A stretch of 64,000 nucleotides of DNA from Taudactylus pleione (taxonomy: Eukaryota > Chordata > Amphibia > Anura > Myobatrachidae). The notes beneath the pieces are model-generated. The model searched no databases. It had not been told where the DNA came from and worked only from the letters and a program-made list of their open reading frames with translations. The translations under genes were made by a program, and so were the position numbers. This document shows positions 1-13,600 of this stretch, piece after piece (the stretch's first letter is position 1; each line of letters opens with the position of its first letter). The stretch covers positions 620,001 to 684,000 of the forward strand of contig JAUIMM010002008.1 in NCBI GenBank assembly GCA_031769625.1, written 5' to 3'.

Positions 1-1300
1 TCTGCATGCCTTCATTCTGTGTGTGTGACATCTGGTGTATCTGCATGCCTATATTCTATGTGTGATTGCGGGTGTATCTGCACGCCTATATTCTGTGTGT
101 GACTACGTGTGTATCTACATGCCTGTATTCTGTGTGTGACTTCGGGTGTATCTGCATGCCTATGTTCTGTGTGTGTGACTGCTGGTGTATCTGCACGCCT
201 ATATTCTATGTGTGATTGCGGGTGTATATGCACGCCTATATTCTGTGTGTGACTGCGGGTGCATCTGCATGCCTGTATTCTGTGTGTGTGACTGCGGGTG
301 TATCTGCATGCCTATATTCTGTGTTTGACTGCTGGTGTATCTGCATGCCTATATTCTGTGTGTGACTGCGGGTGTATCTGCATGCCTATATTCTGTGTGT
401 GTAACTGCGGGTGCATCTGCATGCCTGTATTCTGTGATTTTGACTGTGGGTTTATCTGCATGACTGTATTCTGTGTGTGACTGCGTGTGTATCTGCATGC
501 CTATATTCTGTGTGTGTAACTGCGGGTGCATCTGCATGCCTGTATTCTGTGTGTGAATGCGGGTGTATCTGCATGCCTGTATTCTGTGTGTGACTGCGGG
601 TGTATCTGCATGCCTGTATTCTGTGTGTGACTGTGGGTGTATCTGCATACCTATATTCTGTATGTGTGACTGCGGGTGTATCTGCATGCCTATATTCTGT
701 GTGTGTGACTGCGGCTGTATCTGCATGCCTATTTTCTGTGTGTGTGACTGCGGGTGTGTCTGCATGCCTATATTTTGTGTGTGACTGCGGGTGTATCTGC
801 ATGCCTTTCTTCTGTGTGTGACTGCGGGTGTATCTGCATGCCTGTCTTCTGTGTGACTGCGGGTGTTCTTGCATGCCTGTATTCTGTGTGCGTGACTGCG
901 GGTGTATCTGCATGCCTATATTCTATGTGTGTGACTGTGGGTGTATCTGAATGCCTATTTTCTGTGTTTGACTGCGGGTGTATCTGCATGCCTGTATTCT
1001 GTGTGTGTGACTGCTGGTGTATCTACATGACTGTATATTGTGTGTGTGACTGCGGGTGTATCTGCATGCCTATATTCTGCGAGTCACTGCATGTGTATCT
1101 GCATGCCTATATTCTCTGTGTGTGACTGCGGGTGTATCTGCATGCCTATATTCTGTGTGTGTGTGACTGCGGGTGTATATGCATGCCTATATTCTGTGTG
1201 TGTGACTGCGGGTGTATCTGCATGTCTGTATTCTGTGTGCGACTGCGGGTGTATCTGCATGCCTGTATTCTGTGTGTGACCCTGGGATTATCTGCATGCC
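1..1300. repeat. Diverged, irregular monomers at the left of the window
   Basis: This stretch is made of the same monomer but carries many private changes: GACTACGTG near 110, a GATTTTGAC variant near 436-445, a GCGAGTCACTGCATG variant near 1,079-1,092, and CCTGGGATTATC near 1,281-1,292. It also has 35-, 37-, 39- and 41-bp spacing in irregular order. I found no long block later in the window that repeats its monomer order, unlike everything from about 1,300 on. Less homogenised monomers are typical of the margins of satellite arrays, so the true left edge may be near; that is inference. Confidence 0.75.
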
Positions 1301-4300
1301 TATATTCTGTGTGTGACTGCGGGTGTATCTAAATGCCTATATTCTGTGTGTGACTGCGGGTGTATCTGCATGCCTATATTCTGTGTGTGTGACTGCGGGT
1401 GTATCTGCATGCCTATATTTTGTGTGTGTGACTGCGGGTGTATCTGCATGCCTATATTCTGTGTGTGACTGCGGCTGTATCTGCATGCCTATGTTCTGTG
1501 TGTGACTGCAGGTGTAACTGCATGTCTATATTCTGTGTGTGACTGCGGGTGTTTCTGCATGTCTATATTCTGTCTGTGACTGTGGGTGTGTCTGCATGCC
1601 TATGTTCTGTGTGTGTAACTGCGGGTGTATCTGCATGCCTATATTCTGTGTGTGTGACTGCAGGTGTATATGCATGCCTGTATACTGTGTGTGACTGCGG
1701 GTGTATCTGCTCGCCTATATTCTGTGTGTGACTGCGGGTGTATCTGCACGCCTATATTCTGTGTGTGACTGCGGGTGTATCTGCATGCCTATATTCTGTG
1801 TGTGTGACTGCGGGTGTATCTGCATGCCTATATTCTGTGTGTGTGACTGCGGGTGTATCTGCATGCCTGTATTCTGTGTGTGTGTGACTGCGGGTGTATC
1901 TGCATGCCTGTATTCTGTGTGACTGCAGGTGTATCTGCATGCCTGTATTCTGTGTGACTGCAGCTGTATCTGTATGCCTATGTTCTGTGTGTGTGACTGC
2001 TGGTGTATCTGCATGCCTATATTCTGTGTGTGTGACTGCGGGTGTATCTGCATGCCTATATTCTGTGTGTGTGACTGCGGGTGTATCTGCATGCCTGTAT
2101 TCTGTGTGTGTGTGACTGCGGGTGTATCTGCATGCCTGTATTCTGTGTGACTGCAGGTGTATCTGCATGCCTGTATTCTGTGCGACTGCAGCTGTATCTG
2201 TATGCCTATGTTCTGTGTTTGTGACTGCGGGTGTATCTGCATGCCAATATTCTGTGTGAGTGACTGCGGGTGTATCTGCATGCCTATATTCTGTGTGTGT
2301 GACTGCGGGTGTATCTGCATGCCTGTATTCTGTGTGTGTGACTGCGGGTGTATCTGCATGCCTGTATTCTGTGTGACTGTGGGTGTATCTGCATGCCTGT
2401 ATTCTGTGTGACTGCAGCTGTATCTGCATGCCTATGTTCTGTGTGTGTGACTGCAGGTGTATCTGCATGCCTATATTCTGTGTGTGACTGCAGGTGTATC
2501 TGCATGCCTATATTCTGTGTGTGCAACTGCGGGTGTATCTGCATGCCTATATTCTGTGTGTGTAACTGCGTGTGTATCTGCATGCCTATATTCTGTGTGT
2601 GTGACTGCGGGTGTATCTGCATGCCTATATTCTGTGTGTGACTGCTGGTGTATCTGCATGTCTATATTCTGTGTGTGTAACTGCGGGTGTATCTGCACGC
2701 CTATGTTCTGTGTGTGTAACTGCGGGTGTATCTGCACGCCGATATTCTGTGTGTGACTGCGGGTGTATCTGCATGCCTATATTCTGTGTGTGACTGTGGG
2801 AGTATCTGCATGCCTATATTCTGTGTGTGTGACTGCGGGTGTATCTGCATGCCTATATTCTGTGTGTGACTGCGGGTGTATCTGCATGTCTATATTCTGT
2901 GTGTGTATCTGCGGGTGTATCTGCATGCCTATATTCTGTGTGTGTGACTGCGGGTGTATCTGCATGCCTATATTCTGTGTGTGTGACTGCGGGTGTATCT
3001 GCACGCCTATATTCTGTGTGTGACTGCGGGTATATCTGCATGCCTATATTCTGTGTGTGACTGCGGGTGTATCTGCATGCCTGTATTCTGTGTGTGTGAC
3101 TGCGGGTGTATCTGCATGCCTGTATTCTGTGTGACTGCGGGTGTATCTGCATGCCTGTATTCTGTGTGACTGCAGCTGTATCTGCATGCCTATGTTCTGT
3201 GTGTGTGACTGCAGGTGTATCTGCATGCCTATATTCTTTGTGTGACTGCGGGTGTATCTGCATGCCTATATTCTGTGTGTGTAACTGCGTGTGTATCTGC
3301 ATGCCTATATTCTGTGTGTGTGTCTGCGGGTGTATCTGCATGCCTATATTCTGTGTGTGACTGCGGGTGTATCTGCATGTCTATATTCTGTGTGTGTAAC
3401 TGCGGGTGTATCTGCACGCCTATGTTCTGTGTGTGTAACTGCGGGTGTATCTGCACGCCTATGTTCTGTGTGTGTGACTGCGGGTGTATCTGCACGCCTA
3501 TATTCTGTGTGTGACTGCGGGTGTATCTGCATGCCTATATTCTGTGTGTGACTGTGGGAGTATCTGCATGCCTATATTCTGTGTGTGTGACTGCGGGTAT
3601 ATCTGTATGCCTATATTCTGTGTGATTGACTGCGGGTGTATCTGCATGCCTATATTCTGTGTGTGACTGCGGGTGTATCTGCACGTCTATATTCTGTGTG
3701 TGTAACTGCGGGTGTATCTGCATGCCTATATTCTGTGTGTGTGACTGCGGGTGTATCTGCACACCTATATTCTGTGTGTGTGACTGCGGGTGTATCTGCA
3801 CGCCTATATTCTGTGTGTGACTGCGGGTGTATCTGCATGCCTATATTCTGTGTGTGACTGCGGGTGTATCTGCATGCCTATATTCTGTGTGTTTGACTGC
3901 GGGTGTATCTGCATGCCTATATTCTGTGTGTGTGACTGCGGGTGTATCTGCATGCCTATAATCTGTGTGTGTGACTGCGGGTGTATCTGCAAGCCTATAT
4001 TCTGTGTGTGTGACTGCGGGTGTATCTAAATGCCTATATTCTGTGTGTGACTGCGGGTGTATCTGCATTCCTATATTCTGTGTGTGTGACTGCGGGTGTA
4101 TCTGCATGCCTATATTTTGTGTGTGTGACTGCGGGTGTATCTGCATGCCTATATTCTGTGTGTGACTGCGGCTGTATCTGCATGCCTATGTTCTGTGTGT
4201 GACTTCAGGTGTAACTGCATGTCTATATTCTGTGTATGACTGCGGGTGTTTCTGCATGTCTATATTCTGTCTGTGACTGTGGGTGTGTCTGCATGCCTAT

Positions 4301-5050
4301 ATTCTGTGTGTGTGACTGCGGGTGTATCTGCATGCCTATATTCTGTGTGTGACTGCGGGTGTATCTGCTCGCCTATATTCTGTGTGTGACTGCGGGTGTA
4401 TCTGCACGCCTATATTCTGTGTGTGACTGCGGGTGTATCTGCATGCCTATATTCTGTGTGTGTGACTGCGGGTGTATCTGCATACCTATATTCTGTGTGT
4501 GTGACTGCGGGTGTATCTGCATGCCTATATTCTGTGTGTGTGACTGCGGGTGTATCTGCAAGCCTATATTCTGTGTGTGTGACTGCGGGTGTATCTGCAT
4601 GCCTATATTCTATGTGTGACTGCGGGTGTATCTGCATGCCTATATTCTGTGTGTGTGACTGCGGGTGTATCTGCATGCCTATGTTCTGTGTGTGTGACTG
4701 CGGGTGTATCTGCACGCCTATATTCTGTGTGTGACTGCGGGTGTATCTGCATGCCTATATTCTGTGTGTGACTGTGGGAGTATCTGCATGCCTATATTCT
4801 GTGTGTGTGACTGCGGGTGTATCTGTTTGCCTATATTCTGTGTGATTGACTGCGGGTGTATCTGCATGCCTATATTCTGTGTGTGACTGCGGGTGTATCT
4901 GCACGTCTATATTCTGTGTGTGTAACTGCGGGTGTATCTGCATGCCTATATTCTGTGTGTGTGACTGCGGGTGTATCTGCACGCCTATATTCTGTGTGTG
5001 TGACTGCGGGTGTATCTGCAGTTGCACGCCTATATTCTGTGTGTGACTGC
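1300..5050. repeat. Domain 1 higher-order block, older copy of 6,900-10,620
   Basis: The monomer order here recurs at 6,900-10,620, offset by 5,605 bp up to about 4,200 and by 5,568 bp after that. The 37-bp shift equals one short monomer, missing from the later copy near 9,800. The block is marked by the ATCTAAATGCC monomers at about 1,328 and 4,026. Scattered substitutions separate it from the later copy, more than separate the 6,310 and 10,660 copies from each other, so it looks like the older relative. Part of it, about 2,050-2,999, is also repeated at 5,060-6,010. Confidence 0.8.
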
Positions 5051-5059
5051 GGGTGTATC

Positions 5060-6010
5060 TGCATGCCTATATTCTGTGTGTGTGACTGCGGGTGTATCTG
5101 CATGCCTGTATTCTGTGTGTGTGTGACTGCGGGTGTATCTGCATGCCTGTATTCTGTGTGACTGCAGGTGTATCTGCATGCCTGTATTCTGTGTGACTGC
5201 AGCTGTATCTGTATGCCTATGTTCTGTGTTTGTGACTGCGGGTGTATCTGCATGCCAATATTCTGTGTGAGTGACTGCGGGTGTATCTGCATGCCTATAT
5301 TCTGTGTGTGTGACTGCGGGTGTATCTGCATGCCTGTATTCTGTGTGTGTGACTGCGGGTGTATCTGCATGCCTGTATTCTGTGTGACTGCGGGTGTATC
5401 TGCATGCCTGTATTCTGTGTGACTGCAGCTGTATCTGCATGCCTATGTTCTGTGTGTGTGACTGCAGGTGTATCTGCATGCCTATATTCTGTGTGTGACT
5501 GCAGGTGTATCTGCATGCCTATATTCTGTGTGTGCAACTGCGGGTGTATCTGCATGCCTATATTCTGTGTGTGTAACTGCGTGTGTATCTGCATGCCTAT
5601 ATTCTGTGTGTGTGACTGCGGGTGTATCTGCATGCCTATATTCTGTGTGTGACTGCTGGTGTATCTGCATGTCTATATTCTGTGTGTGTAACTGCGGGTG
5701 TATCTGCACGCCTATGTTCTGTGTGTGTAACTGCGGGTGTATCTGCACGCCGATATTCTGTGTGTGACTGCGGGTGTATCTGCATGCCTATATTCTGTGT
5801 GTGACTGTGGGAGTATCTGCATGCCTATATTCTGTGTGTGTGACTGCGGGTGTATCTGCATGCCTATATTCTGTGTGTGACTGCGGGTGTATCTGCATGT
5901 CTATATTCTGTGTGTGTATCTGCGGGTGTATCTGCATGCCTATATTCTGTGTGTGTGACTGCGGGTGTATCTGCATGCCTATATTCTGTGTGTGTGACTG
6001 CGGGTGTATC
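5060..6010. repeat. Repeat of 2,050-2,999 at an offset of 3,011 bp
   Basis: The order of 35-, 37- and 39-bp monomers and their marker substitutions matches 2,050-2,999 closely, including a GCCAATATTC monomer and a GTGAGTGACTGC monomer (near 2,244 and 5,255). The same block follows the CAGTTGCACG insertion monomer at 5,019, so this segment interrupts the order seen at 6,900-10,620. Confidence 0.75.
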
Positions 6011-6251
6011 TGCACGCCTATATTCTGTGTGTGTGACTGCGGGTGTATCTGCATGCCTATATTCTATGTGTGACTGCGGGTGTATCTGCATGCCTATATT
6101 CTGTGTGTGTGACTGCGGGTGTATCTGCATGCCTATGTTCTGTGTGTGTGACTGCGGGTGTATCTGCATGCCTATATTCTGTGTGTGACTGCGGGTGTAT
6201 CTGCATGCCTATATTCTGTGTGTGACTGCGGGTGTATCTGCAAGCCTATAT

Positions 6252-6742
6252 TCTGTGTGTGTGACTGCGGGTGTATCTGCATGCCTATATTCTATGTGTG
6301 ACTGCGGGTGTATCTGCATGCCTATATTCTGTGTGTGTGACTGCGGGTGTATCTGCATGCCTATGTTCTGTGTGTGTGACTGCGGGTGTATCTGCACGCC
6401 TATATTCTGTGTGTGACTGCGGGTGTATCTGCATGCCTATATTCTGTGTGTGACTGTGGGAGTATCTGCATGCCTATATTCTGTGTGTGTGACTGCGGGT
6501 GTATCTGTTTGCCTATATTCTGTGTGATTGACTGCGGGTGTATCTGCATGCCTATATTCTGTGTGTGACTGCGGGTGTATCTGCACGTCTATATTCTGTG
6601 TGTGTAACTGCGGGTGTATCTGCATGCCTATATTCTGTGTGTGTGACTGCGGGTGTATCTGCACGCCTATATTCTGTGTGTGTGACTGCGGGTGTATCTG
6701 CAGTTGCACGCCTATATTCTGTGTGTGACTGCGGGTGTATCT
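6252..6742. repeat. Repeat of 4,570-5,060 at an offset of 1,682 bp
   Basis: The run containing GGGAGTATCTGC, ATCTGTTTGCC, GTGATTGACTGC and the CAGTTGCACG insertion monomer is present at 4,570-5,060 and again here with the same spacing. It then continues into the 4,350-bp tandem unit, whose first copy overlaps this segment. Confidence 0.75.
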
Positions 6743-9700
6743 GCATGCCTATATTCTGTGTTTGACTGCGGGTGTATCTGCATGCCTATATTCTGTGTGT
6801 TTGACTGCGGGTGTATCTGCATGCCTATATTCTGTGTGTGTGACTGCGGGTGTATCTGCATGCCTATAATCTGTGTGTGTGACTGCGGGTGTATCTGCAA
6901 GCCTATATTCTGTGTGTGTGACTGCGGGTGTATCTAAATGCCTATATTCTGTGTGTGACTGCGGGTGTATCTGCATGCCTATATTCTGTGTGTGTGACTG
7001 CGGGTGTATCTGCATGCCTATATTTTGTGTGTGTGACTGCGGGTGTATCTGCATGCCTATATTCTGTGTGTGACTGCGGCTGTATCTGCATGCCTATGTT
7101 CTGTGTGTGACTGCAGGTGTAACTGCATGTCTATATTCTGTGTGTGACTGCGGGTGTTTCTGCATGTCTATATTCTGTCTGTGACTGTGGGTGTGTCTGC
7201 ATGCCTATGTTCTGTGTGTGTAACTGCGGGTGTATCTGCATGCCTATATTCTGTGTGTGTGACTGCAGGTGTATATGCATGCCTGTATACTGTGTGTGAC
7301 TGCGGGTGTATCTGCTCGCCTATATTCTGTGTGTGACTGCGGGTGTATCTGCACGCCTATATTCTGTGTGTGACTGCGGGTGTATCTGCATGCCTATATT
7401 CTGTGTGTGTGACTGCGGGTGTATCTGCATGCCTATATTCTGTGTGTGTGACTGCGGGTGTATCTGCATGCCTGTATTCTGTGTGTGTGTGACTGCGGGT
7501 GTATCTGCATGCCTGTATTCTGTGTGACTGCAGGTGTATCTGCATGCCTGTATTCTGTGTGACTGCAGCTGTATCTGTATGCCTATGTTCTGTGTGTGTG
7601 ACTGCTGGTGTATCTGCATGCCTATATTCTGTGTGTGTGACTGCGTGTGTATCTGCATGCCTATATTCTGTGTGTGTGACTGCGGGTGTATCTGCATGCC
7701 TGTATTCTGTGTGTGTGTGACTGCGGGTGTATCTGCATGCCTGTATTCTGTGTGACTGCAGGTGTATCTGCATGCCTGTATTCTGTGTGACTGCAGCTGT
7801 ATCTGTATGCCTATGTTCTGTGTTTGTGACTGCGGGTGTATCTGCATGCCAATATTCTGTGTGTGTGACTGCGGGTGTATCTGCATGCCTATATTCTGTG
7901 TGTGTGACTGCGGGTGTATCTGCATGCCTGTATTCTGTGTGTGTGACTGCGGGTGTATCTGCATGCCTGTATTCTGTGTGACTGCGGGTGTATCTGCATG
8001 CCTGTATTCTGTGTGACTGCAGCTGTATCTGCATGCCTATGTTCTGTGTGTGTGACTGCAGGTGTATCTGCATGCCTATATTCTGTGTGTGACTGCAGGT
8101 GTATCTGCATGCCTATATTCTGTGTGTGCAACTGCGGGTGTATCTGCATGCCTATATTCTGTGTGTGTAACTGCGTGTGTATCTGCATGCCTATATTCTG
8201 TGTGTGTGACTGCGGGTGTATCTGCATGCCTATATTCTGTGTGTGACTGCTGGTGTATCTGCATGTCTATATTCTGTGTGTGTAACTGCGGGTGTATCTG
8301 CACGCCTATGTTCTGTGTGTGTAACTGCGGGTGTATCTGCACGCCGATATTCTGTGTGTGACTGCGGGTGTATCTGCATGCCTATATTCTGTGTGTGAAT
8401 GTGGGAGTATCTGCATGCCTATATTCTGTGTGTGTGACTGCGGGTGTATCTGCATGCCTATATTCTGTGTGTGACTGCGGGTGTATCTGCATGTCTATAT
8501 TCTGTGTGTGTATCTGCGGGTGTATCTGCATGCCTATATTCTGTGTGTGTGACTGCGGGTGTATCTGCATGCCTATATTCTGTGTGTGTGACTGCGGGTG
8601 TATCTGCACGCCTATATTCTGTGTGTGACTGCGGGTATATCTGCATGCCTATATTCTGTGTGTGACTGCGGGTGTATCTGCATGCCTGTATTCTGTGTGT
8701 GTGACTGCGGGTGTATCTGCATGCCTGTATTCTGTGTGACTGCGGGTGTATCTGCATGCCTGTATTCTGTGTGACTGCAGCTGTATCTGCATGCCTATGT
8801 TCTGTGTGTGTGACTGCAGGTGTATCTGCATGCCTATATTCTTTGTGTGACTGCGGGTGTATCTGCATGCCTATATTCTGTGTGTGTAACTGCGTGTGTA
8901 TCTGCATGCCTATATTCTGTGTGTGTGTCTGCGGGTGTATCTGCATGCCTATATTCTGTGTGTGACTGCGGGTGTATCTGCATGTCTATATTCTGTGTGT
9001 GTAACTGCGGGTGTATCTGCACGCCTATGTTCTGTGTGTGTAACTGCGGGTGTATCTGCACGCCTATGTTCTGTGTGTGTGACTGCGGGTGTATCTGCAC
9101 GCCTATATTCTGTGTGTGACTGCGGGTGTATCTGCATGCCTATATTCTGTGTGTGACTGTGGGAGTATCTGCATGCCTATATTCTGTGTGTGTGACTGCG
9201 GGTGTATCTGTATGCCTATATTCTGTGTGATTGACTGCGGGTGTATCTGCATGCCTATATTCTGTGTGTGACTGCGGGTGTATCTGCACGTCTATATTCT
9301 GTGTGTGTAACTGCGGGTGTATCTGCATGCCTATATTCTGTGTGTGTGACTGCGGGTGTATCTGCACACCTATATTCTGTGTGTGTGACTGCGGGTGTAT
9401 CTGCACGCCTATATTCTGTGTGTGACTGCGGGTGTATCTGCATGCCTATATTCTGTGTGTGACTGCGGGTGTATCTGCATGCCTATATTCTGTGTGTTTG
9501 ACTGCGGGTGTATCTGCATGCCTATATTCTGTGTGTGTGACTGCGGGTGTATCTGCATGCCTATAATCTGTGTGTGTGACTGCGGGTGTATCTGCAAGCC
9601 TATATTCTGTGTGTGTGACTGCGGGTGTATCTAAATGCCTATATTCTGTGTGTGACTGCGGGTGTATCTGCATGCCTATATTCTGTGTGTGTGACTGCGG

Positions 9701-10659
9701 GTGTATCTGCATGCCTATATTTTGTGTGTGTGACTGCGGGTGTATCTGCATGCCTATATTCTGTGTGTGACTGCGGCTGTATCTGCATGTCTATATTCTG
9801 TGTGTGACTGCGGGTGTTTCTGCATGTCTATATTCTGTCTGTGACTGTGGGTGTGTCTGCATGCCTATATTCTGTGTGTGTGACTGCGGGTGTATCTGCA
9901 TGCCTATATTCTGTGTGTGACTGCGGGTGTATCTGCTCGCCTATATTCTGTGTGTGACTGCGGGTGTATCTGCACGCCTATATTCTGTGTGTGACTGCGG
10001 GTGTATCTGCATGCCTATATTCTGTGTGTGTGACTGCGGGTGTATCTGCATACCTATATTCTGTGTGTGTGACTGCGGGTGTATCTGCATGCCTATATTC
10101 TGTGTGTGTGACTGCGGGTGTATCTGCAAGCCTATATTCTGTGTGTGTGACTGTGGGTGTATCTGCATGCCTATATTCTATGTGTGACTGCGGGTGTATC
10201 TGCATGCCTATATTCTGTGTGTGTGACTGCGGGTGTATCTGCATGCCTATGTTCTGTGTGTGTGACTGCGGGTGTATCTGCACGCCTATATTCTGTGTGT
10301 GACTGCGGGTGTCTCTGCATGCCTATATTCTGTGTGTGACTGTGGGAGTATCTGCATGCCTATATTCTGTGTGTGTGACTGCGGGTGTATCTGTATGCCT
10401 ATATTCTGTGTGATTGACTGCGGGTGTATCTGCATGCCTATATTCTGTGTGTGACTTCGGGTGTATCTGCACGTCTATATTCTGTGTGTGTAACTGCGGG
10501 TGTATCTGCATGCCTATATTCTGTGTGTGTGACTGCGGGTGTATCTGCACGCCTATATTCTGTGTGTGTGACTGCGGGTGTATCTGCAGTTGCACGCCTA
10601 TATTCTGTGTGTGACTGCGGGTGTATCTGAATGCCTATATTCTGTGTTTGACTGCGGGT
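6310..10659. repeat. 4,350-bp higher-order unit, copy 1
   Basis: Monomer order, monomer lengths and private substitutions from about 6,310 to 10,659 recur exactly 4,350 bp downstream. Markers that line up include CAGTTGCACG (6,701), ATCTAAATGCC (6,933 and 9,630), GTATATGCATGCC (near 7,270) and ATAATCTGTG (near 6,868 and 9,563). I saw no base difference in the parts compared directly. The unit is internally composite, since it contains two ATCTAAATGCC sub-blocks 2,697 bp apart. Confidence 0.85.
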
Positions 10660-13600
10660 GTATCTGCATGCCTATATTCTGTGTGTGTGACTGCGGGTGT
10701 ATCTGCATGCCTATGTTCTGTGTGTGTGACTGCGGGTGTATCTGCACGCCTATATTCTGTGTGTGACTGCGGGTGTATCTGCATGCCTATATTCTGTGTG
10801 TGACTGTGGGAGTATCTGCATGCCTATATTCTGTGTGTGTGACTGCGGGTGTATCTGTTTGCCTATATTCTGTGTGATTGACTGCGGGTGTATCTGCATG
10901 CCTATATTCTGTGTGTGACTGCGGGTGTATCTGCACGTCTATATTCTGTGTGTGTAACTGCGGGTGTATCTGCATGCCTATATTCTGTGTGTGTGACTGC
11001 GGGTGTATCTGCACGCCTATATTCTGTGTGTGTGACTGCGGGTGTATCTGCAGTTGCACGCCTATATTCTGTGTGTGACTGCGGGTGTATCTGCATGCCT
11101 ATATTCTGTGTTTGACTGCGGGTGTATCTGCATGCCTATATTCTGTGTGTTTGACTGCGGGTGTATCTGCATGCCTATATTCTGTGTGTGTGACTGCGGG
11201 TGTATCTGCATGCCTATAATCTGTGTGTGTGACTGCGGGTGTATCTGCAAGCCTATATTCTGTGTGTGTGACTGCGGGTGTATCTAAATGCCTATATTCT
11301 GTGTGTGACTGCGGGTGTATCTGCATGCCTATATTCTGTGTGTGTGACTGCGGGTGTATCTGCATGCCTATATTTTGTGTGTGTGACTGCGGGTGTATCT
11401 GCATGCCTATATTCTGTGTGTGACTGCGGCTGTATCTGCATGCCTATGTTCTGTGTGTGACTGCAGGTGTAACTGCATGTCTATATTCTGTGTGTGACTG
11501 CGGGTGTTTCTGCATGTCTATATTCTGTCTGTGACTGTGGGTGTGTCTGCATGCCTATGTTCTGTGTGTGTAACTGCGGGTGTATCTGCATGCCTATATT
11601 CTGTGTGTGTGACTGCAGGTGTATATGCATGCCTGTATACTGTGTGTGACTGCGGGTGTATCTGCTCGCCTATATTCTGTGTGTGACTGCGGGTGTATCT
11701 GCACGCCTATATTCTGTGTGTGACTGCGGGTGTATCTGCATGCCTATATTCTGTGTGTGTGACTGCGGGTGTATCTGCATGCCTATATTCTGTGTGTGTG
11801 ACTGCGGGTGTATCTGCATGCCTGTATTCTGTGTGTGTGTGACTGCGGGTGTATCTGCATGCCTGTATTCTGTGTGACTGCAGGTGTATCTGCATGCCTG
11901 TATTCTGTGTGACTGCAGCTGTATCTGTATGCCTATGTTCTGTGTGTGTGACTGCTGGTGTATCTGCATGCCTATATTCTGTGTGTGTGACTGCGTGTGT
12001 ATCTGCATGCCTATATTCTGTGTGTGTGACTGCGGGTGTATCTGCATGCCTGTATTCTGTGTGTGTGTGACTGCGGGTGTATCTGCATGCCTGTATTCTG
12101 TGTGACTGCAGGTGTATCTGCATGCCTGTATTCTGTGTGACTGCAGCTGTATCTGTATGCCTATGTTCTGTGTTTGTGACTGCGGGTGTATCTGCATGCC
12201 AATATTCTGTGTGTGTGACTGCGGGTGTATCTGCATGCCTATATTCTGTGTGTGTGACTGCGGGTGTATCTGCATGCCTGTATTCTGTGTGTGTGACTGC
12301 GGGTGTATCTGCATGCCTGTATTCTGTGTGACTGCGGGTGTATCTGCATGCCTGTATTCTGTGTGACTGCAGCTGTATCTGCATGCCTATGTTCTGTGTG
12401 TGTGACTGCAGGTGTATCTGCATGCCTATATTCTGTGTGTGACTGCAGGTGTATCTGCATGCCTATATTCTGTGTGTGCAACTGCGGGTGTATCTGCATG
12501 CCTATATTCTGTGTGTGTAACTGCGTGTGTATCTGCATGCCTATATTCTGTGTGTGTGACTGCGGGTGTATCTGCATGCCTATATTCTGTGTGTGACTGC
12601 TGGTGTATCTGCATGTCTATATTCTGTGTGTGTAACTGCGGGTGTATCTGCACGCCTATGTTCTGTGTGTGTAACTGCGGGTGTATCTGCACGCCGATAT
12701 TCTGTGTGTGACTGCGGGTGTATCTGCATGCCTATATTCTGTGTGTGAATGTGGGAGTATCTGCATGCCTATATTCTGTGTGTGTGACTGCGGGTGTATC
12801 TGCATGCCTATATTCTGTGTGTGACTGCGGGTGTATCTGCATGTCTATATTCTGTGTGTGTATCTGCGGGTGTATCTGCATGCCTATATTCTGTGTGTGT
12901 GACTGCGGGTGTATCTGCATGCCTATATTCTGTGTGTGTGACTGCGGGTGTATCTGCACGCCTATATTCTGTGTGTGACTGCGGGTATATCTGCATGCCT
13001 ATATTCTGTGTGTGACTGCGGGTGTATCTGCATGCCTGTATTCTGTGTGTGTGACTGCGGGTGTATCTGCATGCCTGTATTCTGTGTGACTGCGGGTGTA
13101 TCTGCATGCCTGTATTCTGTGTGACTGCAGCTGTATCTGCATGCCTATGTTCTGTGTGTGTGACTGCAGGTGTATCTGCATGCCTATATTCTTTGTGTGA
13201 CTGCGGGTGTATCTGCATGCCTATATTCTGTGTGTGTAACTGCGTGTGTATCTGCATGCCTATATTCTGTGTGTGTGTCTGCGGGTGTATCTGCATGCCT
13301 ATATTCTGTGTGTGACTGCGGGTGTATCTGCATGTCTATATTCTGTGTGTGTAACTGCGGGTGTATCTGCACGCCTATGTTCTGTGTGTGTAACTGCGGG
13401 TGTATCTGCACGCCTATGTTCTGTGTGTGTGACTGCGGGTGTATCTGCACGCCTATATTCTGTGTGTGACTGCGGGTGTATCTGCATGCCTATATTCTGT
13501 GTGTGACTGTGGGAGTATCTGCATGCCTATATTCTGTGTGTGTGACTGCGGGTGTATCTGTATGCCTATATTCTGTGTGATTGACTGCGGGTGTATCTGC

